Source of the DNA: an uncultured Oscillospiraceae bacterium
Lineage (GTDB): Bacteria > Bacillota > Clostridia > Oscillospirales > Oscillospiraceae
Length of the DNA: 12,551 nt
Assembly: GCA_934646175.1 (NCBI GenBank)
Contig: CAKUEI010000048.1
Span: forward strand, 1-12,551
Direction: 5' to 3'
Shown here: in pieces, positions 1 to 6,851 of the stretch
Layout of the letters: every line of letters starts with the position of its first letter
Numbering within the stretch: the first letter of the stretch is position 1
Notes under the pieces: model-generated
Told to the model about the DNA's origin: nothing
Databases searched by the model: none
The model's input: the letters and a program-made list of their open reading frames with translations, nothing else
Program-made: the position numbers and the translations under genes

Positions 1-18
1 GGAGGGCTGAAGACCGAC

Positions 19-1233
19 ATGCAGGTACCGGTTTACAGCGTGACCCAGGTGAATCAGTATATCAAGTCGGTCATGGACCGGGACGAGCTGCTGGCGGCGC
101 TGTTCGTGCGGGGAGAGATCTCCAACTACAAGCGTTATCCCTCCGGCCATCACTATTTTTCCCTGAAGGACGCTACGGGCGCCATTCGCTGTGTTATGTT
201 CCGCACGGAAGCGGGTCGGTTGAAGTTTCAGCCGGAGAACGGCATGAAGGTGGTGGCGCTGGGGCGCATTTCCGTGTTCCCACGGGACGGGCAGTATCAG
301 CTTTACTGCAACGAATTGATCCCGGAGGGGGCGGGCGACCTGCACGTGGCCTTTGAACAGCAGAAAGAGCGGCTGTTCAAAGAAGGACTTTTTGACCCAG
401 AGAAGAAAAAAAACCTGCCTAAATTCCCGGAGAAGGTCGCCCTCATCACCTCCCCCGCGGGGGCAGCGGTGCGGGATATGCTGCGCATTTTGAAGGCGCG
501 GTTCCCCGTGGCGGACGTGGTGATCGTGCCCGTCCGGGTGCAGGGGGAGGAGGCAGCCGGCGAGATCGCCGGGGCCATTGATCTTGCAAACGCGTTGAAC
601 CTTGCCGACCTGCTCATTACGGGCCGGGGCGGCGGCTCGATCGAAGATCTGTGGGCCTTCAATGAAGAAATCGTGGCCCGGGCCATTTTCCGGTCTCATA
701 TCCCGGTCATTTCGGCAGTGGGCCATGAACCGGACGTAACCATTGCGGATTTTGTGGCCGACCTGCGGGCGGCCACGCCGTCCAACGGTGCGGAGTTGGC
801 AGTACCGGACAGGCTGGACCTGAAGCGGCAGCTTGCCGGAATGGAGCAGCGTATGAAAAAAGAGCTGCTTGGGCAGATCCAGTCGGCACGGGAGGCGCTG
901 TCGCGCATCGGGAAAAGCCGGATGCTGACCGACCCGCGGGCGGGCCTTCTGGACCGCCGGATGCTGCTGGACCGGCAGGGCGAGCGTCTTGCGCGGGAGA
1001 TGAAGCTGACGCTGGAGCGCAGCCGCGTAAGGCTTTCCCACGGGGCTGGGCGGCTTCACGCCTTGAGCCCGCTGGCCGTTTTGAGCCGCGGATACGCCAT
1101 CCCCTGGAATGAAGGAGGAAACGTGGTGCGCTCGGTGCAGGAGGCTGAAATCGGGCAGCGGATCGGAATACAGCTTGCGGACGGACAGCTGAGTTGCCGC
1201 GTGGAAGAGAAAGGAAGGTCCCAAAATGGCTGA
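19..1233 (+). CDS. xseA: Exodeoxyribonuclease VII large subunit
   Basis: Catalytic subunit of exonuclease VII, a cytoplasmic single-strand DNA exonuclease that works with several copies of the small subunit XseB. The 404-residue length is normal for the family. Residues 1-100 form the N-terminal OB-fold (PSGHHYFSLKD near 41-51). The nuclease core carries the family hallmarks LITSPAGAAVRD (142-153), GRGGGSIEDLWAFNEE (202-217) and GHEPDVTIADFVADLR (235-250). A charged helical stretch (about 265-345) is the XseB-binding region, and the end has the usual SPLAVLSRGYA (350-360). The ATG start follows GGAGGG at 1-6 with a 12-base spacer, and the protein begins exactly where the OB-fold should. The window begins only 18 bases before it. 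A TGA at 8-10 could be the stop of an upstream gene (nusB often sits there), which cannot be verified. It overlaps xseB by 8 bases. Confidence 0.97.
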   Translation: MQVPVYSVTQVNQYIKSVMDRDELLAALFVRGEISNYKRYPSGHHYFSLKDATGAIRCVMFRTEAGRLKFQPENGMKVVALGRISVFPRDGQYQLYCNELIPEGAGDLHVAFEQQKERLFKEGLFDPEKKKNLPKFPEKVALITSPAGAAVRDMLRILKARFPVADVVIVPVRVQGEEAAGEIAGAIDLANALNLADLLITGRGGGSIEDLWAFNEEIVARAIFRSHIPVISAVGHEPDVTIADFVADLRAATPSNGAELAVPDRLDLKRQLAGMEQRMKKELLGQIQSAREALSRIGKSRMLTDPRAGLLDRRMLLDRQGERLAREMKLTLERSRVRLSHGAGRLHALSPLAVLSRGYAIPWNEGGNVVRSVQEAEIGQRIGIQLADGQLSCRVEEKGRSQNG

Positions 1234-1462
1234 GAAAAAACGGACGTTTGAGCAGGCCATGAGTCGTCTGGATGAGATCGTCGCCCGCATGGAAACGGGA
1301 GAGGCCCCTCTGGAAGAGGCCCTCAGCCTGTTTGAAGAGGGCACGAAGCTCATGAAGCAGTGCTCCGCTATGCTGGACAAGGCAGAGCAGAAGGTGACAA
1401 AGCTCACCGCCGACGCAAACGGCGAAATGGTCGAGGTGCCCTTTGACGGGCCGGAGGCTTAA
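1226..1462 (+). CDS. xseB: Exodeoxyribonuclease VII small subunit
   Basis: Small helical subunit that coats the coiled-coil arm of XseA. At 78 residues it has the usual XseB length. The family pattern is visible: FEQAMSRLDEIVARMETG (8-25), then EAPLEEALSLFEEGTKLMKQC (26-46), then an acidic tail. The ATG lies inside the end of xseA (ATGGCTGA, 8-base overlap) and is preceded by AAGGAAGG at 1211-1218 with a 7-base spacer. This suggests translational coupling that keeps both subunits in step. The stop is 2 bases before the ispA start, so all three are one transcript. Confidence 0.97.
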   Translation: MAEKKRTFEQAMSRLDEIVARMETGEAPLEEALSLFEEGTKLMKQCSAMLDKAEQKVTKLTADANGEMVEVPFDGPEA

Positions 1463-1464
1463 GT

Positions 1465-2337
1465 ATGGCAGCGTACGAAGGGGAATATGAGTCCTGCCGG
1501 AAAGCGGTCGAGGAACGGTTGGACCGGTTTTTCCGGCAAGAATGCCCGCAGAAAGAACTATTAGATGCTATGCGCTACAGTCTGATGGCCGGGGGAAAGC
1601 GGATCCGCCCGGTGCTGACCATGCAGTTCTGTAAGGCGGCGGGAGGATCGGCGGAGGCCGCACTGAACTTTGCCTGTGGAGTGGAAATGCTTCACACCTA
1701 TTCCCTCATTCACGACGACCTCCCCTGTATGGATAACGACGATTTGCGCCGGGGAAAACCCACCTGCCATAAGGCCTTCGGCGTGACCGCCGCTACCCTG
1801 GCGGGGGACGCCCTTCAGGCAGCAGCCTTCCGCACGGTGCTTGCCGTGCCGGACAAAGCCTCCGCCCGGGCGGCGGCCTTTTTGGCGGAAGCGGCGGGGG
1901 AGACCGGCATGTGCGGCGGCCAATATCTGGACACGGTGGGGGACGGAAAGCCCCATACCGAGGAAGAACTGAAGACGATCCACAGTGGGAAGACCGGCGC
2001 GCTGCTGCGGGCCGCTTGCAAAATGGGGGTCTGCGCCGCAAACGGAACAGAGGAAATGCTGTCCGCGGCGGACAAGTATGCTTCGGCGCTGGGGATGGCC
2101 TTTCAGATCCGGGACGACATTCTGGACGAAACTGCCACCACGGAACAGTTGGGAAAACCGGTCGGCTCGGACGAGGCAAACGGCAAGACCACATTCCTGA
2201 CCCTGCTGGGCACAGACCAATGCGAAAAGCTGGTGTGCGCTTATACGGACGAGGCAAAAAGCGCTCTGGAAGGCGTGTTTCCCGACACGGGATTTTTGTG
2301 CTGGCTGGCAGAACGGCTGGCGGAACGGAACCACTGA
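1465..2337 (+). CDS. ispA: Farnesyl diphosphate synthase (geranyltranstransferase)
   Basis: Class I trans-prenyltransferase that condenses IPP with DMAPP and then GPP to give farnesyl diphosphate, the precursor for undecaprenyl phosphate and quinones. The 290 residues match bacterial IspA. Motifs seen: GGKRIRPVL (43-51); first aspartate-rich motif DDLPCMD (84-90) followed by NDDLRRGKPTCH (91-102); GGQYLD (151-156); KTGALL (176-181); second aspartate-rich motif FQIRDDILD (213-221); and KPVGSDEANGKTT (231-243). The two extra residues inside the first motif are typical of bacterial (type II) FPP synthases, which favours C15 product over longer chains; this is family inference. The start ATG follows CCGGAGG (1451-1457), which lies in the last codons of xseB, so it is coupled. 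DXS, the first enzyme of the MEP route, is encoded 516 bases downstream. Confidence 0.95.
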   Translation: MAAYEGEYESCRKAVEERLDRFFRQECPQKELLDAMRYSLMAGGKRIRPVLTMQFCKAAGGSAEAALNFACGVEMLHTYSLIHDDLPCMDNDDLRRGKPTCHKAFGVTAATLAGDALQAAAFRTVLAVPDKASARAAAFLAEAAGETGMCGGQYLDTVGDGKPHTEEELKTIHSGKTGALLRAACKMGVCAANGTEEMLSAADKYASALGMAFQIRDDILDETATTEQLGKPVGSDEANGKTTFLTLLGTDQCEKLVCAYTDEAKSALEGVFPDTGFLCWLAERLAERNH

Positions 2338-2372
2338 CACGGCAGAAATTTTGAATTGGGTGGATGACAAGT

Positions 2373-2831
2373 ATGACTTTTCGCCAGTTGCTTACCTTCA
2401 ATGTCCCGCTGACTCTGGCCGTTATCGGCTGGGCGGGCGCTCAGGTGCTGAAAGTATTTGTTGTGCTGATCTATAAACACAAATTCGAGCCGGGGATCGT
2501 CCTGAGCGGCGGCGGAATGCCCAGTTCGCACTCCGCCACGGTATGCGCGCTGGCCACGTCCATCGGGATGCTCCAGGGCTTCCGGTCGCCCCTTTTCGCG
2601 CTGGCGGCGGTGACGGCCTTCGTGGTCATGTACGACGCATTCAACGTCCGGCGGGCAGCCGGCGAGCAAGCCAAGATCCTGAACTATATGATGAGCCATT
2701 GGAACCAGCTGACCCCTGCCATGTTCGGCAAGGAATTGAAAGAGCTGATCGGCCACACACCCATTCAGGTGTTGGCCGGCGGCGCACTGGGCATTCTCAT
2801 CGGGATCGTGGGAACGAATCTTCTGGCCTGA
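2373..2831 (+). CDS. DUF212 / YuiD-family divergent PAP2-like membrane protein
   Basis: A small integral membrane protein of the DUF212 (acid phosphatase/VanZ-like, B. subtilis YuiD) family, whose biochemical role is not established. Three blocks typical of the family are visible in the 152-residue form: GGMPSSHSAT (47-56), which resembles motif C2 (PSGH) of PAP2 phosphatases; MYDAFNVRRAAGEQA (86-100); and LIGHTPIQVLAGGALG (125-140). Hydrophobic segments lie at about 9-32, 55-66, 72-88 and 131-151. Two ATGs are in frame, 2364 and 2373. I chose 2373 because GGGTGG (2358-2363) then sits 9 bases upstream, whereas it touches the 2364 codon directly. It lies 35 bases after ispA and 21 before dxs. 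That placement between two isoprenoid genes hints at a polyprenyl-phosphate role, but this is inference only. Confidence 0.88.
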   Translation: MTFRQLLTFNVPLTLAVIGWAGAQVLKVFVVLIYKHKFEPGIVLSGGGMPSSHSATVCALATSIGMLQGFRSPLFALAAVTAFVVMYDAFNVRRAAGEQAKILNYMMSHWNQLTPAMFGKELKELIGHTPIQVLAGGALGILIGIVGTNLLA

Positions 2832-2852
2832 TGCGGCAGGGAGGGAATACAA

Positions 2853-4703
2853 TTGATCTTATCTTCGGAGCTTCCGGAGCTTTCTACCCTGACGGATGAG
2901 GAGGCGCCGGCGCTTTGCGCCCGCCTGCGGCAGGAGATCATTGAGACCGTGGCGCAGCGAGGCGGCCATCTGGCCTCCAACCTGGGGGCGGTGGAACTGA
3001 CAGTGGCCATCCACCGGGTCTTTGATACGCAGCGGGACCGTCTGGTCTTTGACGTGGGGCATCAGTGCTATGCCCATAAAATTCTGACCGGCCGCGGCGG
3101 GATGATGGACACCCTGCGGGCCTTTGGCGGCCTTTCCGGCTATCCAAAGCCGGAGGAGAGCGTACATGATGCATTTATCGCGGGACATGCCTCTAACTCG
3201 GTCTCCGTGGCGGTGGGCATGGCCCGGGCCAGGACTTTGCAACATGAGGACTATCATGTGCTGGCCCTTTTGGGGGACGGCGCGCTGACCGGCGGACTTG
3301 CCTATGAAGGCCTGTCCGATGCTGGGGAAAGCGGCGAGCCCATGATTGTGATCCTGAACGACAACGGCATGTCCATCACCAAAAACGTGGGGGGCATGGC
3401 CCAGCATCTGGCGCACCAGCGGCTGAAGCCCCAGTATCTGCACCTGAAGCAGATCTATCGGAAGATTACCGGTCTCGGCCCCATCGGACAACATATTTAC
3501 CGCTTTACTCACAAACTGAAAAAGGGCTTTAAGGATACGATTTTGCCCTGCAGCATGTTTGAAGACATGGGCTTTTCCTACATGGGTCCGGTGGATGGGC
3601 ACGATGTGAATTACCTCACGCAGCTGCTGCGTTATGCCAAGGATAATAAGGGGCCGGTCCTTTTACACATCAAGACTGTAAAGGGAAAAGGATATACACC
3701 GGCTGAGGAGACGCCCAACCGCTTTCACGGGGTTTCCCCGTTCCATATTGAGGACGGGACCCCCTGCAAGGCGTCCGGCGCGAACTTCTCCAAGGTGTTT
3801 GGCGAGACGCTGTGCGAAATGGCGGAGAAGGACCGGCGCATCTGCGCCGTGACTGCGGCTATGCAGGACGGAACCGGTCTGGGAGAATTCGCCCGGCGGT
3901 ATCCCGACCGTTTTTTTGACGTAGGTATTGCGGAGGGCCATGCGGTAGCCATGTCGGCCGGAATGGCGAAACAGGGCATGGTTCCGGTGTTCGCGGTGTA
4001 CTCATCCTTTTTGCAGCGCGGCTATGATATGCTGATCCACGATGTGGCCATTCAGCATCTTCACGTGGTGTTCGGCGTGGACCGGGCCGGTCTGGTGGGG
4101 GAGGACGGCGAGACCCATCACGGCATCTTTGATGTGGCGTATCTCAATTCCGTGCCGGGCATGACGGTGCTGGCCCCTGCCAATTTTGACGAGTTGCGGC
4201 TGGCCTTGCATACGGCAATCTATGAATGCGGCGGCCCGGTGGCGGTCCGGTATCCCCGGGGCGGCGAGGGCGCGTACCGCGGCATCTGTCAGGATGCTTC
4301 GGCGGCGGAAGTGCTGCGGGAAGGGTCGGACATCACGCTGGTGAGCTACGGCACCATGATCAACGAGACGCTGGATGCGGCGGCCCGGCTGGCCAAAGCG
4401 GGCGTTTCTGCCGAGGTCATCAAGCTCATGACATTGACGCCGCTGAATCCGGAAGGGGTCTTGGTGTCCCTGCGGAAAACCGGGCGGCTGCTGGCAGCGG
4501 AGGACTGCACGGCGGCAGATTGCGTCGGAGCGCGCTTGGCCGCGGCGGCGGCGCTGAACGGCTGCACCTTGAAGGGCGCGGCGCTGTGCAATCTGGGGAG
4601 CCATTTTGTGCCACAGGGCACGGTAAGTCAGCTGAAAGAAACATGCGGACTGGACGGGGAAAGCCTGTTCCGGAAGGCGCTGGAGGTGTGCCGGAATGGC
4701 TAA
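2853..4703 (+). CDS. dxs: 1-deoxy-D-xylulose-5-phosphate synthase
   Basis: Thiamine-diphosphate enzyme that joins pyruvate and glyceraldehyde 3-phosphate to make DXP, the entry step of the MEP isoprenoid pathway and a source for thiamine and pyridoxal synthesis. The 616 residues are normal. Domain I has GGHLASNLGAVELTVAIH (37-54), FDVGHQCYAHKILTGR (66-81) and the ThDP/Mg motif GDGALTGG (141-148) to NDNGMSI (169-175). The pyrimidine-binding domain has DVGIAEGHAV (356-365) with E361 as the expected catalytic glutamate; the next residue is Gly where E. coli has Gln. A C-terminal transketolase domain follows (about 485-616). The start is a TTG, chosen because GGGAGGG (2839-2845) lies 7 bases upstream and no in-frame ATG precedes the conserved N-terminus. 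It overlaps tlyA by 8 bases. Confidence 0.97.
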   Translation: MILSSELPELSTLTDEEAPALCARLRQEIIETVAQRGGHLASNLGAVELTVAIHRVFDTQRDRLVFDVGHQCYAHKILTGRGGMMDTLRAFGGLSGYPKPEESVHDAFIAGHASNSVSVAVGMARARTLQHEDYHVLALLGDGALTGGLAYEGLSDAGESGEPMIVILNDNGMSITKNVGGMAQHLAHQRLKPQYLHLKQIYRKITGLGPIGQHIYRFTHKLKKGFKDTILPCSMFEDMGFSYMGPVDGHDVNYLTQLLRYAKDNKGPVLLHIKTVKGKGYTPAEETPNRFHGVSPFHIEDGTPCKASGANFSKVFGETLCEMAEKDRRICAVTAAMQDGTGLGEFARRYPDRFFDVGIAEGHAVAMSAGMAKQGMVPVFAVYSSFLQRGYDMLIHDVAIQHLHVVFGVDRAGLVGEDGETHHGIFDVAYLNSVPGMTVLAPANFDELRLALHTAIYECGGPVAVRYPRGGEGAYRGICQDASAAEVLREGSDITLVSYGTMINETLDAAARLAKAGVSAEVIKLMTLTPLNPEGVLVSLRKTGRLLAAEDCTAADCVGARLAAAAALNGCTLKGAALCNLGSHFVPQGTVSQLKETCGLDGESLFRKALEVCRNG

Positions 4704-5496
4704 AAAACGGCTGGATGTGCTGATGACGGAGCGCGGCCTTGCGGAAAGCAGGCAGAAGGCGCAGGCCATCATTATGAGCGGCGGCGTGTTCGTAAACGGC
4801 CAGAAGGTGGAAAAGGCCGGCGCGCCGGTGGCGGAGGACGCGGTTGTCACCGTGAAAAGCGGTCAGCTGCCCTTTGTGAGCCGGGGCGGCCTGAAACTGG
4901 AAAAGGCCATGAATACCTTTCAGTTTGCCCTGGACGGTTGCATCTGCGCGGACATCGGCGCATCCACCGGCGGTTTTACCGACTGTATGCTGCAGAAGGG
5001 TGCAGAGAAAGTCTACGCCGTGGACGTGGGATACGGCCAACTGGCGTGGAAGCTGCGGCAGGACCCCCGGGTGGTTTGCCTGGAGCGGACCAATGCCCGG
5101 TACCTGACCCATGAGCAGATCCCCGACGAGCTGGATTTTGCCAGTATCGACGTTTCGTTTATCTCCCTGAGCAAGATTTTTCCCGCCCTGCGGCAGCTGA
5201 TGAAGGAAAGCGGCCGGGTGGCCTGTCTGGTGAAGCCTCAGTTTGAGGCGGGGAAGGACAAGGTCGGGAAAAAAGGCGTGGTGCGGGATCCTGCGGTGCA
5301 TCTTGAGGTGCTGCAGCACTTCTTGCAGTACGCGGCGGAAGCGGATTTTTCTGTAAGGGGAATCACCTTTTCACCCATTCGCGGGCCGGAGGGGAACATT
5401 GAATATCTGGGTCATCTGACGGCCGGAGCGGGAGAGCGCTGGGACGGCGACCTGCAGGCACTGGTGGAGGAGTCCCATCGCGTACTGGAGGGATAA
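4696..5496 (+). CDS. tlyA: TlyA family rRNA (cytidine-2'-O)-methyltransferase
   Basis: SAM-dependent ribose methyltransferase of the TlyA/FtsJ-like family. Characterised members modify C1920 of 23S rRNA and in some species C1409 of 16S rRNA, and thereby affect capreomycin sensitivity. An N-terminal S4 RNA-binding domain (KKRLDVLMTERGLAESRQKA, 3-22, to about 60) is followed by VSRGGLKLEKA (61-71). The methyltransferase fold carries the SAM loop DIGASTGGFTDCML (86-99) and VDVGYGQL (109-116). The likely catalytic tetrad is K67, D152 (IDVSF), K180 (LVKPQFEAG) and E236 (GNIEYLGH). At 266 residues the length is typical. The ATG is within the end of dxs (ATGGCTAA) and has GGAGGTG (4682-4688) 7 bases before it. 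Databases often call it hemolysin A, which is a historical label. Confidence 0.94.
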   Translation: MAKKRLDVLMTERGLAESRQKAQAIIMSGGVFVNGQKVEKAGAPVAEDAVVTVKSGQLPFVSRGGLKLEKAMNTFQFALDGCICADIGASTGGFTDCMLQKGAEKVYAVDVGYGQLAWKLRQDPRVVCLERTNARYLTHEQIPDELDFASIDVSFISLSKIFPALRQLMKESGRVACLVKPQFEAGKDKVGKKGVVRDPAVHLEVLQHFLQYAAEADFSVRGITFSPIRGPEGNIEYLGHLTAGAGERWDGDLQALVEESHRVLEG

Positions 5497-5503
5497 GAGG
5501 AGC

Positions 5504-6370
5504 ATGAAGATCATTTTAAGTCCCAACCCCTATCGGGATAAAGGACTGCGCACGGCGCGGGCCGCGGACCGGATGCTGCGGGAGATGGGGGAAAAGCCGG
5601 TGTTCTGCCTTCCGTTTTCCGTGGAATATAACGCCACCATCGAAATGCCGAAGGGGATCAAATACCACGCCATGCAGGAGGAGCTGGACGGCGCGGATCT
5701 GATCATCTGCTTCGGCGGCGACGGCACCATTCTGCACGCGGCTAAGGCGACCAAGCACCACGACGTGCCCATTCTCGGCATCAATATGGGCAGCGTGGGC
5801 TTTATGGCGGAGCTGGAGCACAACGAGCTTCCCATGCTGAAAAAGCTGGTCACCGGGGATTACCGGCTGGAGAACCGGATGATGCTGGACGTGCGGGTGC
5901 TGCGGGGCGGCCGGGCAGTGTTTGAGGACACCATTCTCAACGATGCGGTGGTCTCCAAGGGCGCAGTGGCCCGGGGCATTGAATGCGTGGTGCTGGCGGA
6001 CGGCGTTCAGACCTTCCGCTCCACGGGGGACGGCGTGATCGTCTCCACCCCCACGGGCTCTACAGCCTATTCCATGTCGGCCGGAGGCCCCATTGTGGAG
6101 CCCACGGCGGAAAACCTGATCGTGACCCCCATCTGCGCCCATACCCTGTATGCCAGGTCCGTGGTGCTGGGCGCGGCGCGGACGGTGGAGGTGAACATGG
6201 GCAAGCTGGCCCGCAGGACGGCCTATCTCTCCACCGACGGGGGGAAGGCCTTCCGTCTGGCGCCGGAGGATATCGTGGAGGTCAAGCGCTCCAAAAGCGT
6301 GACGAAGCTGGTGCGGCTGACGGACCGGACGTTCTATGAGATCGTCAACCAGAAGCTGAACCGGCCGTAA
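5504..6370 (+). CDS. nadK: NAD(+) kinase (ATP/polyphosphate-dependent)
   Basis: Phosphorylates NAD to NADP in the cytoplasm. The 288 residues match bacterial NadK. The N-terminus SPNPYRDKGLRTAR (6-19) resembles the usual NPxRDKG start. GGDGT (71-75) is the signature NAD-binding/catalytic loop, GINMGSVGFMAE (92-103) is the conserved linker, NDAVV (146-150) binds NAD, and the all-beta C-terminal domain has GDGVIVSTPTGSTAYS (175-190). ATG was chosen as the only start giving this N-terminus. GAGGAG ends just 1 base before it, while GGAGGG (5487-5492) in the tlyA tail sits 11 bases upstream, so the latter may be the working ribosome site. It is 7 bases from tlyA and 13 from argR, a neighbourhood common in Firmicutes. 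Confidence 0.96.
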   Translation: MKIILSPNPYRDKGLRTARAADRMLREMGEKPVFCLPFSVEYNATIEMPKGIKYHAMQEELDGADLIICFGGDGTILHAAKATKHHDVPILGINMGSVGFMAELEHNELPMLKKLVTGDYRLENRMMLDVRVLRGGRAVFEDTILNDAVVSKGAVARGIECVVLADGVQTFRSTGDGVIVSTPTGSTAYSMSAGGPIVEPTAENLIVTPICAHTLYARSVVLGAARTVEVNMGKLARRTAYLSTDGGKAFRLAPEDIVEVKRSKSVTKLVRLTDRTFYEIVNQKLNRP

Positions 6371-6383
6371 AGGAGGATTTGCC

Positions 6384-6836
6384 GTGAAGGGCAGAAGGCA
6401 GACGGAGATTCTGAATATCATCTCGGAGAAAAATGTGGAGACCCAGGAGCAGCTCCTTGCCGAATTGCAGGAGCGGGGGATCAGCTCCACCCAGGCCACC
6501 ATTTCCCGGGACATTAAAGAGCTGCACCTGATCAAGGAGCAGACCGCCGGCGGCGCCTACCATTACGTGGTGTCAGAGCGGCGGAACGCCCTGAACGCTG
6601 CTGGGCGGCTGCGCACCATCTTCCGGGAGGGGGTCACCTCCTTCGATGTGGCGCGAAACATCGTGGTGCTGAACACCATGCCGGGCCTTGCGTCCGCCGC
6701 CTGCTCGGCGCTGGACGGCATGGATGTGCCGGATATGGTGGGGACGCTGGCCGGGGACGACACCGGCATCCTGATCATGCGGACGGACGCCGCCGCGGCG
6801 GAATTCGCCCGGGAGATCGAGGAGATGCTGCGGTAA
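6384..6836 (+). CDS. argR: Arginine repressor ArgR/AhrC
   Basis: Hexameric arginine-responsive transcription factor that represses arginine biosynthesis and, in bacilli, activates catabolism. At 150 residues it is a standard ArgR. The N-terminal winged helix has GRRQTEILNIISEKNVETQE (3-22) and the recognition helix SSTQATISRDIKEL (34-47). The C-terminal oligomerisation/arginine-binding domain has TMPGLASAACSALD (98-111) and GTLAGDDTGIL (120-130), with the DD pair that contacts arginine in the family. The start is GTG at 6384, with a perfect AGGAGG (6371-6376) 7 bases upstream. It lies between nadK and recN, its usual place in Firmicutes. No arginine genes or obvious ARG box are in the window, so its targets are elsewhere. 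Confidence 0.96.
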   Translation: MKGRRQTEILNIISEKNVETQEQLLAELQERGISSTQATISRDIKELHLIKEQTAGGAYHYVVSERRNALNAAGRLRTIFREGVTSFDVARNIVVLNTMPGLASAACSALDGMDVPDMVGTLAGDDTGILIMRTDAAAAEFAREIEEMLR

Positions 6837-6851
6837 AAGGAGGAGAAGGCC

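Noticed and set aside
1561..2370. Long antisense open frame (269 codons) opposite ispA
   Set aside because: It mirrors the GC-rich codon use of ispA, has no ribosome site, and shows no family motif, while ispA carries all its catalytic motifs. Similar antisense frames across dxs, tyrS and nadK were dropped for the same reason.
4696..5496. TlyA as a haemolysin or toxin
   Set aside because: The name is historical. The S4 domain, SAM loop and K-D-K-E tetrad show an rRNA methyltransferase, and the operon context is housekeeping.
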